From positions 434,001 through 498,000 of the forward strand of contig JAVTVJ010000863.1 in the NCBI GenBank assembly GCA_034509425.1: DNA of 64,000 nt, in the 5' to 3' direction. Under the pieces are notes generated by a model that ran no database searches, was not told the DNA's origin, and saw nothing but the letters and a program-made list of their open reading frames with translations. The translations under genes and the position numbers were made by a program. Below are positions 15,001 to 27,000 of this stretch, piece after piece. Each line of letters starts with the position of its first letter. The stretch's first letter is position 1. This DNA comes from Eopsaltria australis. Taxonomy: Eukaryota; Chordata; Aves; Passeriformes; Petroicidae.

Positions 15001-18000
15001 CCCCATGGCAACGCCGGTGATGCTCCAACGCGAGCTCTGACCTCACCGGGGAGGGAAGCGGGCACGGGGTGAAGCAGCGAGTGCTGCTCCCAGAAATAAA
15101 TGGCTCTTCCAAGGAAATCAGCTGGAATCCTGCTTTTTGCTTCAGCAGGAGGGGATTGGCTGCTCAGCTCCCAGCTTGGCTGGGGCAGGCTGGGGTCAGG
15201 AATGGGCTCCAGGAAAGGGCAGAGCAGAGGCAGCAGCCCCAGGAAAGGAGCACCACCACCACCACCACCAGGAGTCTGCTTCTGTAAAGAGCGCCAGGCT
15301 CCTGCCTCTGTGAGGGGCAGAGGATGCTCCCCAGCTGCCTTCTCTCTACACGTGCAGATTCCAATGGGAGCACAGAGCCCAGGACACAGGAATGGCTCCG
15401 GGCAGATGGCCCCAGCGACACCCAAACTTCCCCCTGAGCTGCCAAGCTGAGCTTGGCTAGTGCTGCAGAAGCTCAGGGCAGCAAACCTCACTCTGCTGGC
15501 CCTCTGCCACACTGGGGATGGCAGGAACAGCCCTGCCACCCTCCAGCTGGGCTCCCCGAGGAGTGAGAGCCCACTGAGCCCTTAGAAGAGAACAGGTACG
15601 TGATGGATCAGCCCAGTAAAGGTGTTTTCCAAGGACTGAAGCAACCTGGAAACCCCAGAGCAAATGTCCCAGAGACAGAGCTTTGCTCCCAAGGCTCCAC
15701 CTTCAAGAGTTCATCAATTCCTGCATAATCCATCAGAACACAGACTGGAATACTCCAAGGACTGTCCCCTCCACAGCTTTTCTGATGGACACCTCAGAGA
15801 CAGCTCCTCAGAGCAAGCAGCTCCAGCACTCAGGCATTTCCCAGCCCGAGGTTTCACTGCTGATTCACCTTCTGATTCAGTACCAAAAGATCCTCCTGCT
15901 TTGACAGGGAGTTAAAAGAAAGTGACTTTCTCACCCAAGCAGCACTGGCATCTCCTGATGCTCAGCTTTACTGCCAGCAAACAGCCTTCCCTGTGTCACC
16001 CATGTCCCCTACCCAGAGCAGCCTGACCCCCAGGCCCTCTGGGATCCCACCCAAACTGCCCACAAGCTGCCAGCTCCCATTTTCTCCACAGGTTTCACCC
16101 TCGTGATTGTCCCTCTACTTACAACAGGGAATGAAGCAGGGTTCTGGATGCTCCTGCACTGCAAATAACCATCAACCCAGCTCCTCTGGCCAGGCCCAGG
16201 CAGGGCAGGCAGCTCCATCACCTCCCCAGGTGGGGACCCTCAAGAGTGCCCTCAGAACCCAGGGGGAGTTGAATCACAGGTGAAAGAAATCAAGGGGTTT
16301 CCGTTTCAACGGACTTAACCCTTGATTTATCAAACTCCCTTTGACACCTCTCTGAATGCAGAAAGGAAAAGGGAAAGGCTCCCGAGGCTCCCCAAGGCCA
16401 GGAGCTCAGCACTGTGAGCACACGTGGCTCGGCTGGGCCACCCCGCGCTGTTTTAAAACAAGGCAGCTACTTCAAAGGCAGCCACTCAGCCAAATGTGAC
16501 CGTGCCAATTAGCATGAAATTAGGGAATAAAGGCTCAGCCGAGCGGCTGCATTCCATGCTGGGTTTATCCAAACCATCCTCTAGGAAAAGCTAAAGATAG
16601 CCCTGTGCAAGCCAGGGAGGGCAGGGGCACGAGTTGGGTTTTGACCTCACATCCGCTGGCTGCAGCTCCCGGGATTTAACTGGAGTCCCTTATTTGCATA
16701 AGTAAAAGACTCTATTTTCTTTCTTAATTAACTTGCTTATTGTCATTTGAAGGGGCCAGTCCAGAGCTTCTTTGCATTTTTCAAAAGCTGAGTTGTCTGT
16801 TATTTACACTAACTGCTTGGAAGCTCCAAGTGAGAGCTGGTTTCCTGAGTGAAATCTGGAATTCTCTGCTAGATGTGCATATTTGTTTCTTTACGGCAGG
16901 GCTGAACACTGCCTCCTGTGTTCCTGAGCCAGCCCCAGGACCCAGCTGCATGCACTTTCAGTTTTTTTTCCTTTTAATAGCTCTGCATCTGGGAGAAGAA
17001 AAAAAAGGAACGAGGCAAATTATTCAGGGCTTGACACCTACAAGACGTGGCAATGTCCCTGGGAGCCTGTCTACATACAAACAAGCATTTAGAGGAATAT
17101 TAATATTTATGGATGCTCCCTGCTTCCCCTCTCTGCACTACACACACAGACCTTGTAGATTCGTATCACCAGATGCAGACTAAGAGTCTAATGAGCTACA
17201 GAAGGGCCTGAGCCTGGAGAGAATATTCTTTCCCATCTGCATTCTTACCTGTTGTCTCAGGGCAGGATTTTGTCTGGAGTCTATTTAAACACGGGTTTTG
17301 TTTGGATTTGCAAAACACCCCTGAGAAGATCAGCTCCCAGAAGGGTTGACCTCAAGCAAAAAAAGTGACGTGGCAGCTTTTCCTCTGGGCAGATCATCAC
17401 ACAGTGAGCACCCAAGCAAGCTGGAGGGAGCTGCTGGAGCACAGCGCTGGCTGCATTTCAGCATTCTGTCTCTCATGGTAGCCAACAACAGGTGTTAGAG
17501 AAGAACACCCAGAGCAGTTATCAGAACCTGCTCCTCTGGGAGCCCTGTTTGCAGGAGCTTGTTTGGAAATGCTCATTAACTCTCTGTCAATCCCCTCCAC
17601 TCAGAAACGAGCACGTGCAGCACCTCAGTTTAAACCAAGCTAAAATTTGGGATATCACGACCAACACCTGCACAGGAACTCTGCAGGGAATGCATCCAGC
17701 ACTTTTTTGTTTAACGGGCACAGAGAACATCCTCAACGGCCAAATGAAATCACAGCTTCCACCTGTGCACACGATATGTGCTTTGCCCAAAATCCTGTTC
17801 ACCTGGACAGCTCCCACCCCGAGTTCAGCAGCTGTTTCTTGTTTGCAAATGCTGAGAAGATTGCTAATTAAAGTCTGGCAAATAAAAGTAAAAATCCCCC
17901 TGTACAGCACTGCTGCTTTTGGAAATGGTTGGCTTTGAGAGGAGTATCTAATATTAATAATAGTGACTTCAGGATTTGTACTGACCCTTCTTTTCCCTGC

Positions 18001-21000
18001 TGCTTTTCCAGCAGCCCGTGTTCCTGCTGTCACACAAGCACCACTGAATGCCAGTCACTTTCAGGAAGGATATTTCTGGCATCCCCATGACAACAAGTTG
18101 TGATATAGGTCCTACTTTCAAGCCTCAAGCTTGGATGGATACTGCCAAATTCCAACCTTTTAAAAAATTGTGTATCAGGAATAAACATTCACCCCAATCC
18201 ATTCCTAGAGCCCCAAATTTACTTTTTTCCCCTATTTTTTTTTTTTAATTTTAAAAGTCCCTTTTAGCATGCTTATAGATTTGCTATTTTAGGACTTGTC
18301 ATGAGCAGTGGGTGGAGCTGACCAGACTGGGAGGACTCCAAATGCAGGAACCAGCCTGAAGTGCTGGGACCCACTCCTTGGTTTTGGTTCCACTTTGAAT
18401 CCTCCTCTGCACAGGACCTGTTTGCCCAAGTGCAGTTCAGCTGAGGCCAGAAGTGCACACGAACAATGAGCATCAGTTACCACCAGCACGTGGATAAAGC
18501 CTTGCTCAGAATTTGAACATTTTCTGCTGTCATGTAAACACACTTTAATCTTTTGTACATTAAAGGTCGCGGATGTATCCTGGATTGCTTTCAGACTGGA
18601 GCTGGTGCCTTTTCAAAGCCGGGGAGAATGCTCTCCAGATTACAATGCTCATATTTATGGTTGTGATCTCTCTCTCTCTTTTTTTTTAATGCTAATGATT
18701 TCCATCTTCAGAACAAAATTACTACTAATTATGGTTTCCAGTCATTCAAAAGTGAAGAAAGCAGGCTCAAGAAGGAAGTTACTTCTACAACAAGCACACA
18801 CTGCTCTGCATTTATGTGGTTTGGAGATTAAACTTCCTACCCCCCACCTACGTACGATTCTATTCTGTAGAACTTCTCACTTCAGGCTTCACAGCAGCAC
18901 CGTCTACTGTAAAGATGTGAACAAACCAGCATCTGAAGCTTTCACTGACATTCAGTGTACTTTCATTAAAATCACTGAGCTCTCCCCATCATGGGTTTAT
19001 TTCAGCATGTTTTGACCTACATGAAACCTCCAAAGAAAATTCAGCTTTGTCCATCTGATGGCATGAACCATCCTCAGTCAGCTTCGATGCTGGTGCACAT
19101 CTGTACACTGAAACAAGGACAGAGAGAATAAAACTCAGCAACAGCTCTCTGTTTCACTAATGACACCACGATTCAGGCCTCAAAGGTCTCCTCCTTCAGA
19201 GGAACACAACATCTCTCTGAGACGCCCCAGGGAAACACCACCTCTCCACTGTGCAGAATCAAAACCAACGTATCTTAGAGACAATATCCCAACAAATCAT
19301 TCCCCTGGGTCCTCTCTGTCGGCTTTGTCTGGTTTACACAAATCTGCATTTTATAGGAAGTATCCCTGTTTAGTACCAGCAACACACAGAATTACCACTT
19401 AGAAAGTCAGGCAATACTTGTCATTGTGCTTCTAAGTATCACAACATAAGTTCAGAATAGCAGAACAGTCTACAAATCTTTCTTTTTTCCTCAATTTTAA
19501 CTTAAGCCTATGGCGTTTGCCCCCAGCCTGGAGCCAGCCGTGCCCAGCCGCTGCCATGCCCGCAGGAGGGTCGGGCTCAGGGCAGCAGCGGCAGCAGCTC
19601 CTCGGGCTGCACGCCCCGCTGCTCCGGCTCCTCTGAGCTTCCAGAACACGCTGTGCCAGGCGCTGACGGGCAGCAAGAGCCCGGCCGAGCCGTGCTGAGC
19701 CGCTCCGCTCCGCCTGGGCACCTGCGCTCAGTCCCGGCTGCTCAGCTCCGGGGACAGCGGCGATGTCCCCCCGCCGCTCCCGGACACTCATCCCGGCACG
19801 GACACCGAGCCACTCGGCTCCAGTGTCCCCGGCGAGCACCTGCCGGCAGAGCAGCCCCGCGAACGCCCGTGGCCCAGCCCCGCTACCGGGCTGGCTCCGG
19901 ACAGTGCCCCGGGAGCTACCGGACTGTGCCCGGGCCGTGCCCCCGGGAGCTGCCGGACAGTGCCCCGGGATCTGCCGGACAATGTCCCCGGGAGCTGCCG
20001 GACAATGTCCCCGGGAGCTGCCGGACAGTGCCCCCAGAATCTGCCGGGCTGGCCCCGAGTTGTGCCCCCGGGAGCTGCCGGGGCTCCGCCGCCCCGGGCG
20101 GCCCCGCCGCTGCTCCTCGGCGGCTCCTCACCAACCTTCGATCGGCTTCAGGTAGTCGTAGTCGAAGAGGATGGAGAAGTCAAACTCCTCCTGCGGGCTG
20201 GCCGGCCGGGCCGTGCCGGGGCCGTGCTCGGGATCCCCCTCGGGCGGGCCGGGGTCGGGGCCGGGCCCGGGCCCGGGGCCCGCGGCGCTCATGCTGCCCG
20301 GGAGCGGGGCCGGGGTGCCCCGAGAGCCGCGACCCGGCGGGGCCTCCGACAGCGAGAGCCGAGCGGTCAGAGCGCAGGGAGAACGGAGGGAGGAAAGCCA
20401 GAGAACACCAAGAAATGCCCTTGCGGGAGGGAGCGGCGGGCGCGGGGCCCCGACGGGCAGCGGGTGCGGGCGGCGAGCCGCGGATGGCACCGCACGGCAC
20501 GGCCCGGCTTGGCACGGCTCAGCTCGGCACACGAGGGGCCGGGCGGAGCGGGGCAGCTTCCTGCTCCTCGCAGCCACCTGCGCCGGGGCCGCCCCGGGGG
20601 AGGAGCCGGCACCGGCCCGGCAGCACCGCAGCCGGGCTGGGCAGAGCGGGGGATAACGGGGCTGGCCCGGCACGGGAGGCTCCCGGAATGATCCCCTTTG
20701 GACGAGCATCTGGCCGGGCACGGCCGGCTGTCCTGCCCGCAGCGCAGCTCCTCTCTGCGGAGATTCGCGGGGTCCCAGCCGCTCCCCCGGCGCGGTGCTG
20801 CCCTTGCCTTCTGCAGGCTTCGCACATCCCGGGCCATGTGCTCCCGCTCCCATCGCGGGCTGCGCAGCCAGAGCCTGTCCGTAAGGACAGGACAACCTCC
20901 CGGAGCTGGGGCATCTTTAGAGGCATCGGGTCCATCGTGCACAAGGCCTCTGTTCTCCTCCTGCCTCGCTCACAAGCAGCGTTTCAGAGGATGGGCGCTC

Positions 21001-24000
21001 ACCGTGTTCCCTGCTGACCACAGCCGGGTGCTGCCAGCTTCCCCAGGTGCCCCCAGCCACCTCCACCACATTGACTCCATTCATCCCACCTTCCCCTGGC
21101 CCTGCACAGGGTGCTGGGCACTGCCCCCGACAGCCTCCTGCCCCTGGGGTGGCTGCAACAACCAGCAGTGACTTCACTCGTGGGTAACTGGGGGCCCTGG
21201 GTTTGTGTGCTCAGAGCATCTGTGGTCAGGAGGCTGCTCCCCTGCTTACCTGTTTGTATGGTGCCCTTTATGAGTGTGCAGATGGCTGTCATCGGGTCTG
21301 TGAGTTTGAAAAATGTGCCTAGTCTGTAGACAGGGCAGGGAGGCAAAGGCAGAGGGACCAAGATCATTAAAAAAGTATTTTGGTGTTTACTTCAGCTTGT
21401 TTTTATTTGCTAAGCCTGTCAGCACGATGGCATTAACTGCAAGACAAATCCGAGCCTACAGTACTCGTCTAAGGTCACTGAAAGTCTGTTTCAGAGCACA
21501 CATGAAGCAGAATCGCTGCACTTGGGCTTTTAATCTGCTGCCTTTCTCATTAGTCTGTCCAGCCAAGTAATGACAAATTGCCTTCTCATCACACCCATCC
21601 TTTGCTAGTCTGGAGGACGGGACCTCAGACTTTCCTTACAGTTTGCAATCAAATTTTACACGGAGCTTCTGAACAAGCCCAGGGCTGGTCCCCCTGCAGC
21701 TCCTGGGTGGCAGCAGGGGCACCTCTGGGTAAGCAGAAACCACCCAGGGCTGGGGCTGAAGGGGCAGGCAGGGAGCAGCCACACCTGCTGTGGGGCTGCA
21801 TCAGGCCAGGTGGGCACCAGTCACACTGGGATCCGGCCTTGTGGCCCTGAATTGGCGCTGGAAGGTGGCAGGGGATGGGGAGGAGTGACTGCCAGGAAGG
21901 GCAGCTGGGCCTGCAGACAGGATGCTCACTGAGGTATTTACAGAGGCTGCCAGCCCCTTGGGGAACCCATGCTGCTCTATCTGAGGGCTTGATTTGTTCT
22001 GGATTGTTTAAACACCTATTAAATGTGATTGTTTAGATCTGTTCTCCAGTGATCCTTACCGTTTGCTGAGCACTGGCTTTTTATCATTGGCTCTTCCACT
22101 TAAAATTCATTAGAGAAACAAAATATACTTGCTGATCTTGGCTTAGCTCTAAAGAGAGCTGTCATCCTCACAGCTAACACCACACGGAGCATGATTGCAG
22201 AGCATCAATTGTATTGGGCACAGAAAGAAATGACACAAACAAAAACATTGGGCTTTTCAAGTGAGATACAGTGATTGGCAGGAGGGCATGGGGAGATGAC
22301 CCTGGCTTCTGCTAAATCTCTGTCCCATCCTTTACTTCCCAGCTTGCCTGCAATCCATTAGGCATCTGAAGGTTCAAACTTGTCCTCAGCTACTCCTAGG
22401 ATTAGTAATACTCCACCAATGGAAAATGTACCTTTTGCTTTCCAAGAGGGCCGTGTCACGCGAGAGAGCCCCGCTGCTGACACGTGTCATCATCAATTCT
22501 GACTCTGGCCAGGAGCGAGGGTGACAAGGCAGCAATGAGAAAAGTGTCAGAGAAAGGCAGGAATTAGCTCAGCTTGGAGCATTCAAGGTTTTTTGCCCGG
22601 CAGACAACTTGACAGCTGCCAAGGAGCAAGAGCCACCAGGCTTTAACCGAGTGTGTCCCTGCTGCTCCCCCTGCAGCTCTCAGCACAGGTGAGGACAGCA
22701 GTCCCATGTGCTCACAGCTCAGAACCTACAGGAACAAGAGTTTCCCCATGCTCTGAGTGCACAGAGATGGGAGTTTGAACACTCTGAGGTGTTGCAAATG
22801 CACAAAGCAGATCTGGCCTAAATATTAGAGGGGCTTGAAGCCATTGGTAGGTGCAGGCAGCTGCAGAATCCAGCTCGAGTGACAGCTGTAGTTTTTGGAG
22901 CCTTCCAAAGGCTGAGTGGAGTTTAGTTTAGACCCAGAACAGGCTCTCGAGCCCACAATGAAAATAAAACATTATAAATTGTTTAAGTTTTAGCTGTTAA
23001 TAACTACATAACTGACAAATGCTTCCCACAGTCTGTCATTAATAATTAGTGGTGAAGGAAAGGCAGGGAAGCTCCTGGACTCAAATAGACTGTGGGCTCT
23101 TCAGCCTGGCATATACACTCAGAAATATCATCCAAATCAAAGAACAAACCCAAAAAAACATGACAAACGCTTCCCAAAGCTTGATTTCCTTTGGGCTGGA
23201 GTGAAAGGCTGAAATAGAGTGTCCAAAGACCAGAAATACTTCTTGGTTTTCTTAAATCTCAATCTTTTTCTTATCAGACCCTTCCTTTCTCCAAGGATCC
23301 TCCTTGCATTTCTCCTGGATCCCGGATCATGGAGACTGGTTCCAGCCTTGCTTGGGCTCTCAGCACCCACCCTGAGATCTGGGAGTCAGCATTAACTGTG
23401 GGTTTTTTTCTGTAAAGCTGTTTTCATGAGCCAAAAAGGTGTTTCAAGGACTGAAGCAAAGGCTGTCCTTGGCAGCATTAACAAAAATTGCAGCCACGTA
23501 TACTTGCAGCAGGCTGCACAGAGAGCAGAACTGGAAATACACTGTGCTGCCATTTCAGGGAACTGCAGGATGGAAGGAGTCCTTTTCCACATAGTTGGAT
23601 CCGTGCTGGCCTTTGGCAGGGCTGTACCTTAATAAAACTTTAAAAGAATGTGAATACTGGACTGCCTGGGTACTGGGGGACGGGGAATCCGAAAACAAAG
23701 CTAAAAAGAGCACTTCTGGTGTAATACAAACTGTGAGTTAGAGAGTACTGAACGTATTTCTCAGTGTTTAAATGCACTGCCAATGTAATTTCTCATTTAC
23801 TGTTTGCAGTTTCTACTTGTACTGCCCCCCTGTAGTCCCTGTACCAATAACTTCAGTAGTGCAAGAGATCAGAGGATGCTCTGAGATGAAGACATTTTGT
23901 TTGATCTCAGAAATGCCTGTGCTAATTATTATTTGTCCCAGATGACACATAATTTACACTGGATCTCTAATACTGCAATACCTTCACTTTAAACTTTTTA

Positions 24001-27000
24001 AAAGAAAAAGAGGTAGAGAAAAGTGGATTAAGAAAGCTCCATGTCTATTTAGCTGCTAAAACCCAAAGAAAATATGAGTCAACACTGTCTTAAAAATCTA
24101 AGTGTTCTAATGGTGTATGTGGCAGGCATTAGAAATTTAACAGGCAACTAAAACTTGCACATGGACTTAATCCAAGCTCTTTAAAATGAGCTCAGACTGT
24201 GAGTGACTGGTTGCTTGGTCTGGAGTGTGGGGAGTGTTATTAGAGAAAAAAAAAAGGAGGGAGAGAGAAGGGAGAAATATCTGGTAGTTCCTTTGAGAGG
24301 CACATGCACACACACACTACTTTGCAATTTTGGGGTCAGGTTGAGTCAGAGATATTACCCCCCAATTTCAAGCTTAAGTGGTTTGGCAAGAAAGGACAAT
24401 GGAAAAATTGCTCATATCTCCACATTCCCATTAAGTTCTGAAGTCTGCTGGGCAAACCAAAGGAATGCACATATCATAGTTTTTTAAAGAATAGATTAAG
24501 CCAGTAGTGGAAAAGAAGTTCTAGGATATTATTATCCTTGGCTATTTTTTAAAAAAGGAGTGATGAAATTTCACTTAGAATATCTGTTGGAATATTATAA
24601 AAGAGTGCTCCAGCTATGTCAGTGTCCCATCTGGGAATGTGATTGCTGCCCTGCACCAAAGACTCTGCAATCATTTGCTGACTGTAGCTGGTGTCCCACA
24701 GGATAGGCTGGCTGACAGAAAGGTCAGTGACAGAGAATTAACAGCTGTGGGGCCACAGGATGACACAGGGACCCGTGGGCACCTGGGGAGGGTCTCTGCC
24801 GTGGCTGAGCCTGGCTGAAGCACAGCTCGGGGAGCAGAGCAGCCTTTTGCTGGCAGGGTGTTTGTGCAGAGCCTTCATTCCTCATCCCGAGCCTGCTCGA
24901 ATCATAAAAGGGGATGAGGGCTTAAAATTATTAACACATCATCATTTACACACCCTGCATTAGTAAGACTCTAACACTTTGTTGTGGGTGCAGGAATCCT
25001 CCCAAAGGCAGGGACTGATCCCAAAAGTGCCATGTGCCATTAACCCCTTGCAGTTTCGTGCTGCTTTTTCCTTGTTGGGAGCAGCCTTGTGCCACAAAGG
25101 CAAGTCAGGGGCAGAGGCTGCTCCAATCACCCCTGCACCGCTGGCAGGAGCCAGCATTTGCATAAGGCAAAAATGCATTCTTGGGCCCGGGAGCATTTTC
25201 TTTCTGCAGCATCTCAAGGCTGTGCCGTGCAATTGATTGCACTGCTCCACTGGCTACTGTGATCTCAAATATTCGATCTGGAAATAAAAAAATCAATTAG
25301 TGCTTTTCATTCTGGGCTGCGGCTGCAGGGCTCTGGGGAAAGAAGAGCGGCACAGCACTGGACGGGGTTGTGGTGCTGCCCCTGGAGAGCTGCCCCGTGC
25401 TTGGCTGCAGCGCTGTCCTGCAGCAGGTGAGAGCAGGATCACTGACAGGAGCACGAACCCTCCTCATTCCCTCTGCTGCTCCCTGCAGCAAAATAACTTC
25501 CACGGGCTGTTGTGAGAGTGACTAAGAGCAGCTGGAGCGCCCAGGAGAGAGGGAGTTTTGTCTGGAGAAAGCCGAGGAGACACAAGGCAGGGCAATGGCC
25601 TGATCCTAAGGCGGTATAAAGCCACTCGAGAGTCTTTCCATTGGCTTGCCCGAGAATCGGAGCTCTCGGATGATCCCCTTTGGGTGTAGGTGTTAACGAG
25701 TGTGTTTTGGCAGGTGCCCGGGGAGCTCGCTCCGACCGGAGAAAACAAACAGCCGCTACCAAGGGCCCCTCAAAGGCAGCCCCGCCGCGCTCGCCCCGGC
25801 CCCCGGAGCCTGCTCAGCCTCCGCGGCCCCGGCTCTGACTCAGCGGCCGAGCGGCGCTGCCAGCGCGGGCGGGGAGCCGAGGATGGAGCGGCCCGATGGA
25901 AGCGCCCTTCCCTCCCGCACCGCCTGCCCTGCTCCCCACGCCGGCAGCGCTGCCACAGCCGAGCCCCTCCGCCCGCGGGGCAGCGCTCCGAGCGCCCGGG
26001 GCAGCGGCCGGGGCTGCGGGGCCCGGCGGGGCTCCCGGCTCGCTGCTCCTCGGGTGCGATGCAGGAGCGGGGCTGCGAGGGCTTCCCTCTCACCGAGCAT
26101 CCTCCGCCCGGCCCCGGAGAGCCCCGCACGGCGGTGCCCGGAGCCCCCCGTCCCGCATGGCCCGGAGAGGAGCCCCGTGCCCCGCTCCGTGCGAGCCCGA
26201 GCCCCGCTCGCCCCCGCACCCCGGCCGCGCCCGCGCCGCGCCCTGCCCTGCCCGGGCCCGCAGCCCGGCGGGGCGGGACGGAGGATGCCCGAGGGAGCCG
26301 CAGCATCCCCCGGAGGCTGCCCCCGGCCCCGGGCGCTGCGGAGGGGATGGTGGCTCGGGCCGGGGCGGCCGCGCACGGGGCTGACAGCGGGGCAGGCTCC
26401 TCCTCTCCCCGCGCTTAACTCTTGCCTCCTCCCGCGGCCCCGCACGCCGCCCCCGGCCCCGACCCCCGCCCGCCGCCCGGCCCGGCCGCGCCCCCGCCCC
26501 GGCGCACCGGCCCCGACGGGACCCTCGGGCACCCCCGGGCGCTGCCGCCGCCGAGCCCCGGCCCCCGCCCGCGCTGCCGCAGCCTCCGTCGGGCCCGGGG
26601 CAGCCCGCGGCGCCCCGAGCCCCCGAGCCGGGCAGGCGGCGCAAGGGTTAAGCGGCCGGGTTAGTCAGCGAGACTCCTGGGGTGATGGCTTGGAAGAGGA
26701 GAGTCCCTCTGGCTGGAGTTTAAAGGAGGCTGCTCCAGACAGATTTGTATCGCCGTGGCGGATCGCTTCAAACCAAAGCAAACCTAAAGCCAGCCCAGTC
26801 CCCTTCCCGAGGGCCCTTCTCGCCCTGAACCCCTCCTGCCCACCCCGTCTGGAGCGGGCTGGAGCCGCGGGACCGACCCCGGGCCGGGGGGGACCTGCCG
26901 AGCCCCGGGACGGGAGCGACACGGGGACACACACACAGCACCCAGACAGGCAGCAGTCACACCCTACCTTGATCCATAGATCTCATGATGTGGTGGTAGT

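Larger units (their letters stand above)
12351..20135 (-). other. NFATC2: NFATC2 intron 1 (exon 1A to exon 2)
   Basis: A 7.8-kb intron with donor GTTGGT and acceptor TTTTTCCAG. It begins with a GC-rich 23-bp repeat block right after exon 1A (about 19905-20040) and holds an internal CpG-rich block at about 14560-15060. A CAC-triplet run lies near 15252-15271. No other exon was recognised. Confidence 0.85.
19510..20950. promoter_or_regulatory. CpG island over NFATC2 exon 1A
   Basis: GC- and CpG-rich sequence covers exon 1A, the proximal intron and about 0.65 kb upstream. No TATA box is evident in the 20300-20950 stretch, so a dispersed CpG-island promoter transcribing the minus strand is inferred. 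Large plus-strand open frames here come from base composition. Confidence 0.75.
20293..26967 (-). other. NFATC2: Intron from NFATC2 exon 1B to exons 1A/2; includes exon 1A promoter
   Basis: For transcripts starting at exon 1B this is spliced out together with exon 1A and intron 1. For transcripts starting at exon 1A, the left end is 5' UTR and promoter. About 21850-23137 has no open frame of note and contains a 12-bp perfect palindrome at 22478-22489. Positions 25700-26967 are a very CpG-rich block beside exon 1B. No other coding exon was seen. Confidence 0.75.

Noticed and set aside
9900..20292. Assignment as NFATC1 (with ATP9B as neighbour)
   Set aside because: Exon 2 has NFATC2-specific stretches ([21 protein letters not shown]), and NFATC1 has different sequence there. 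The neighbour matches ATP9A closely.
19653..21017. 454-codon plus-strand open frame over NFATC2 exon 1A
   Set aside because: It is antisense to a conserved exon, Pro/Arg/Ala-rich, without any domain. Stop codons are rare by chance in such GC-rich DNA.
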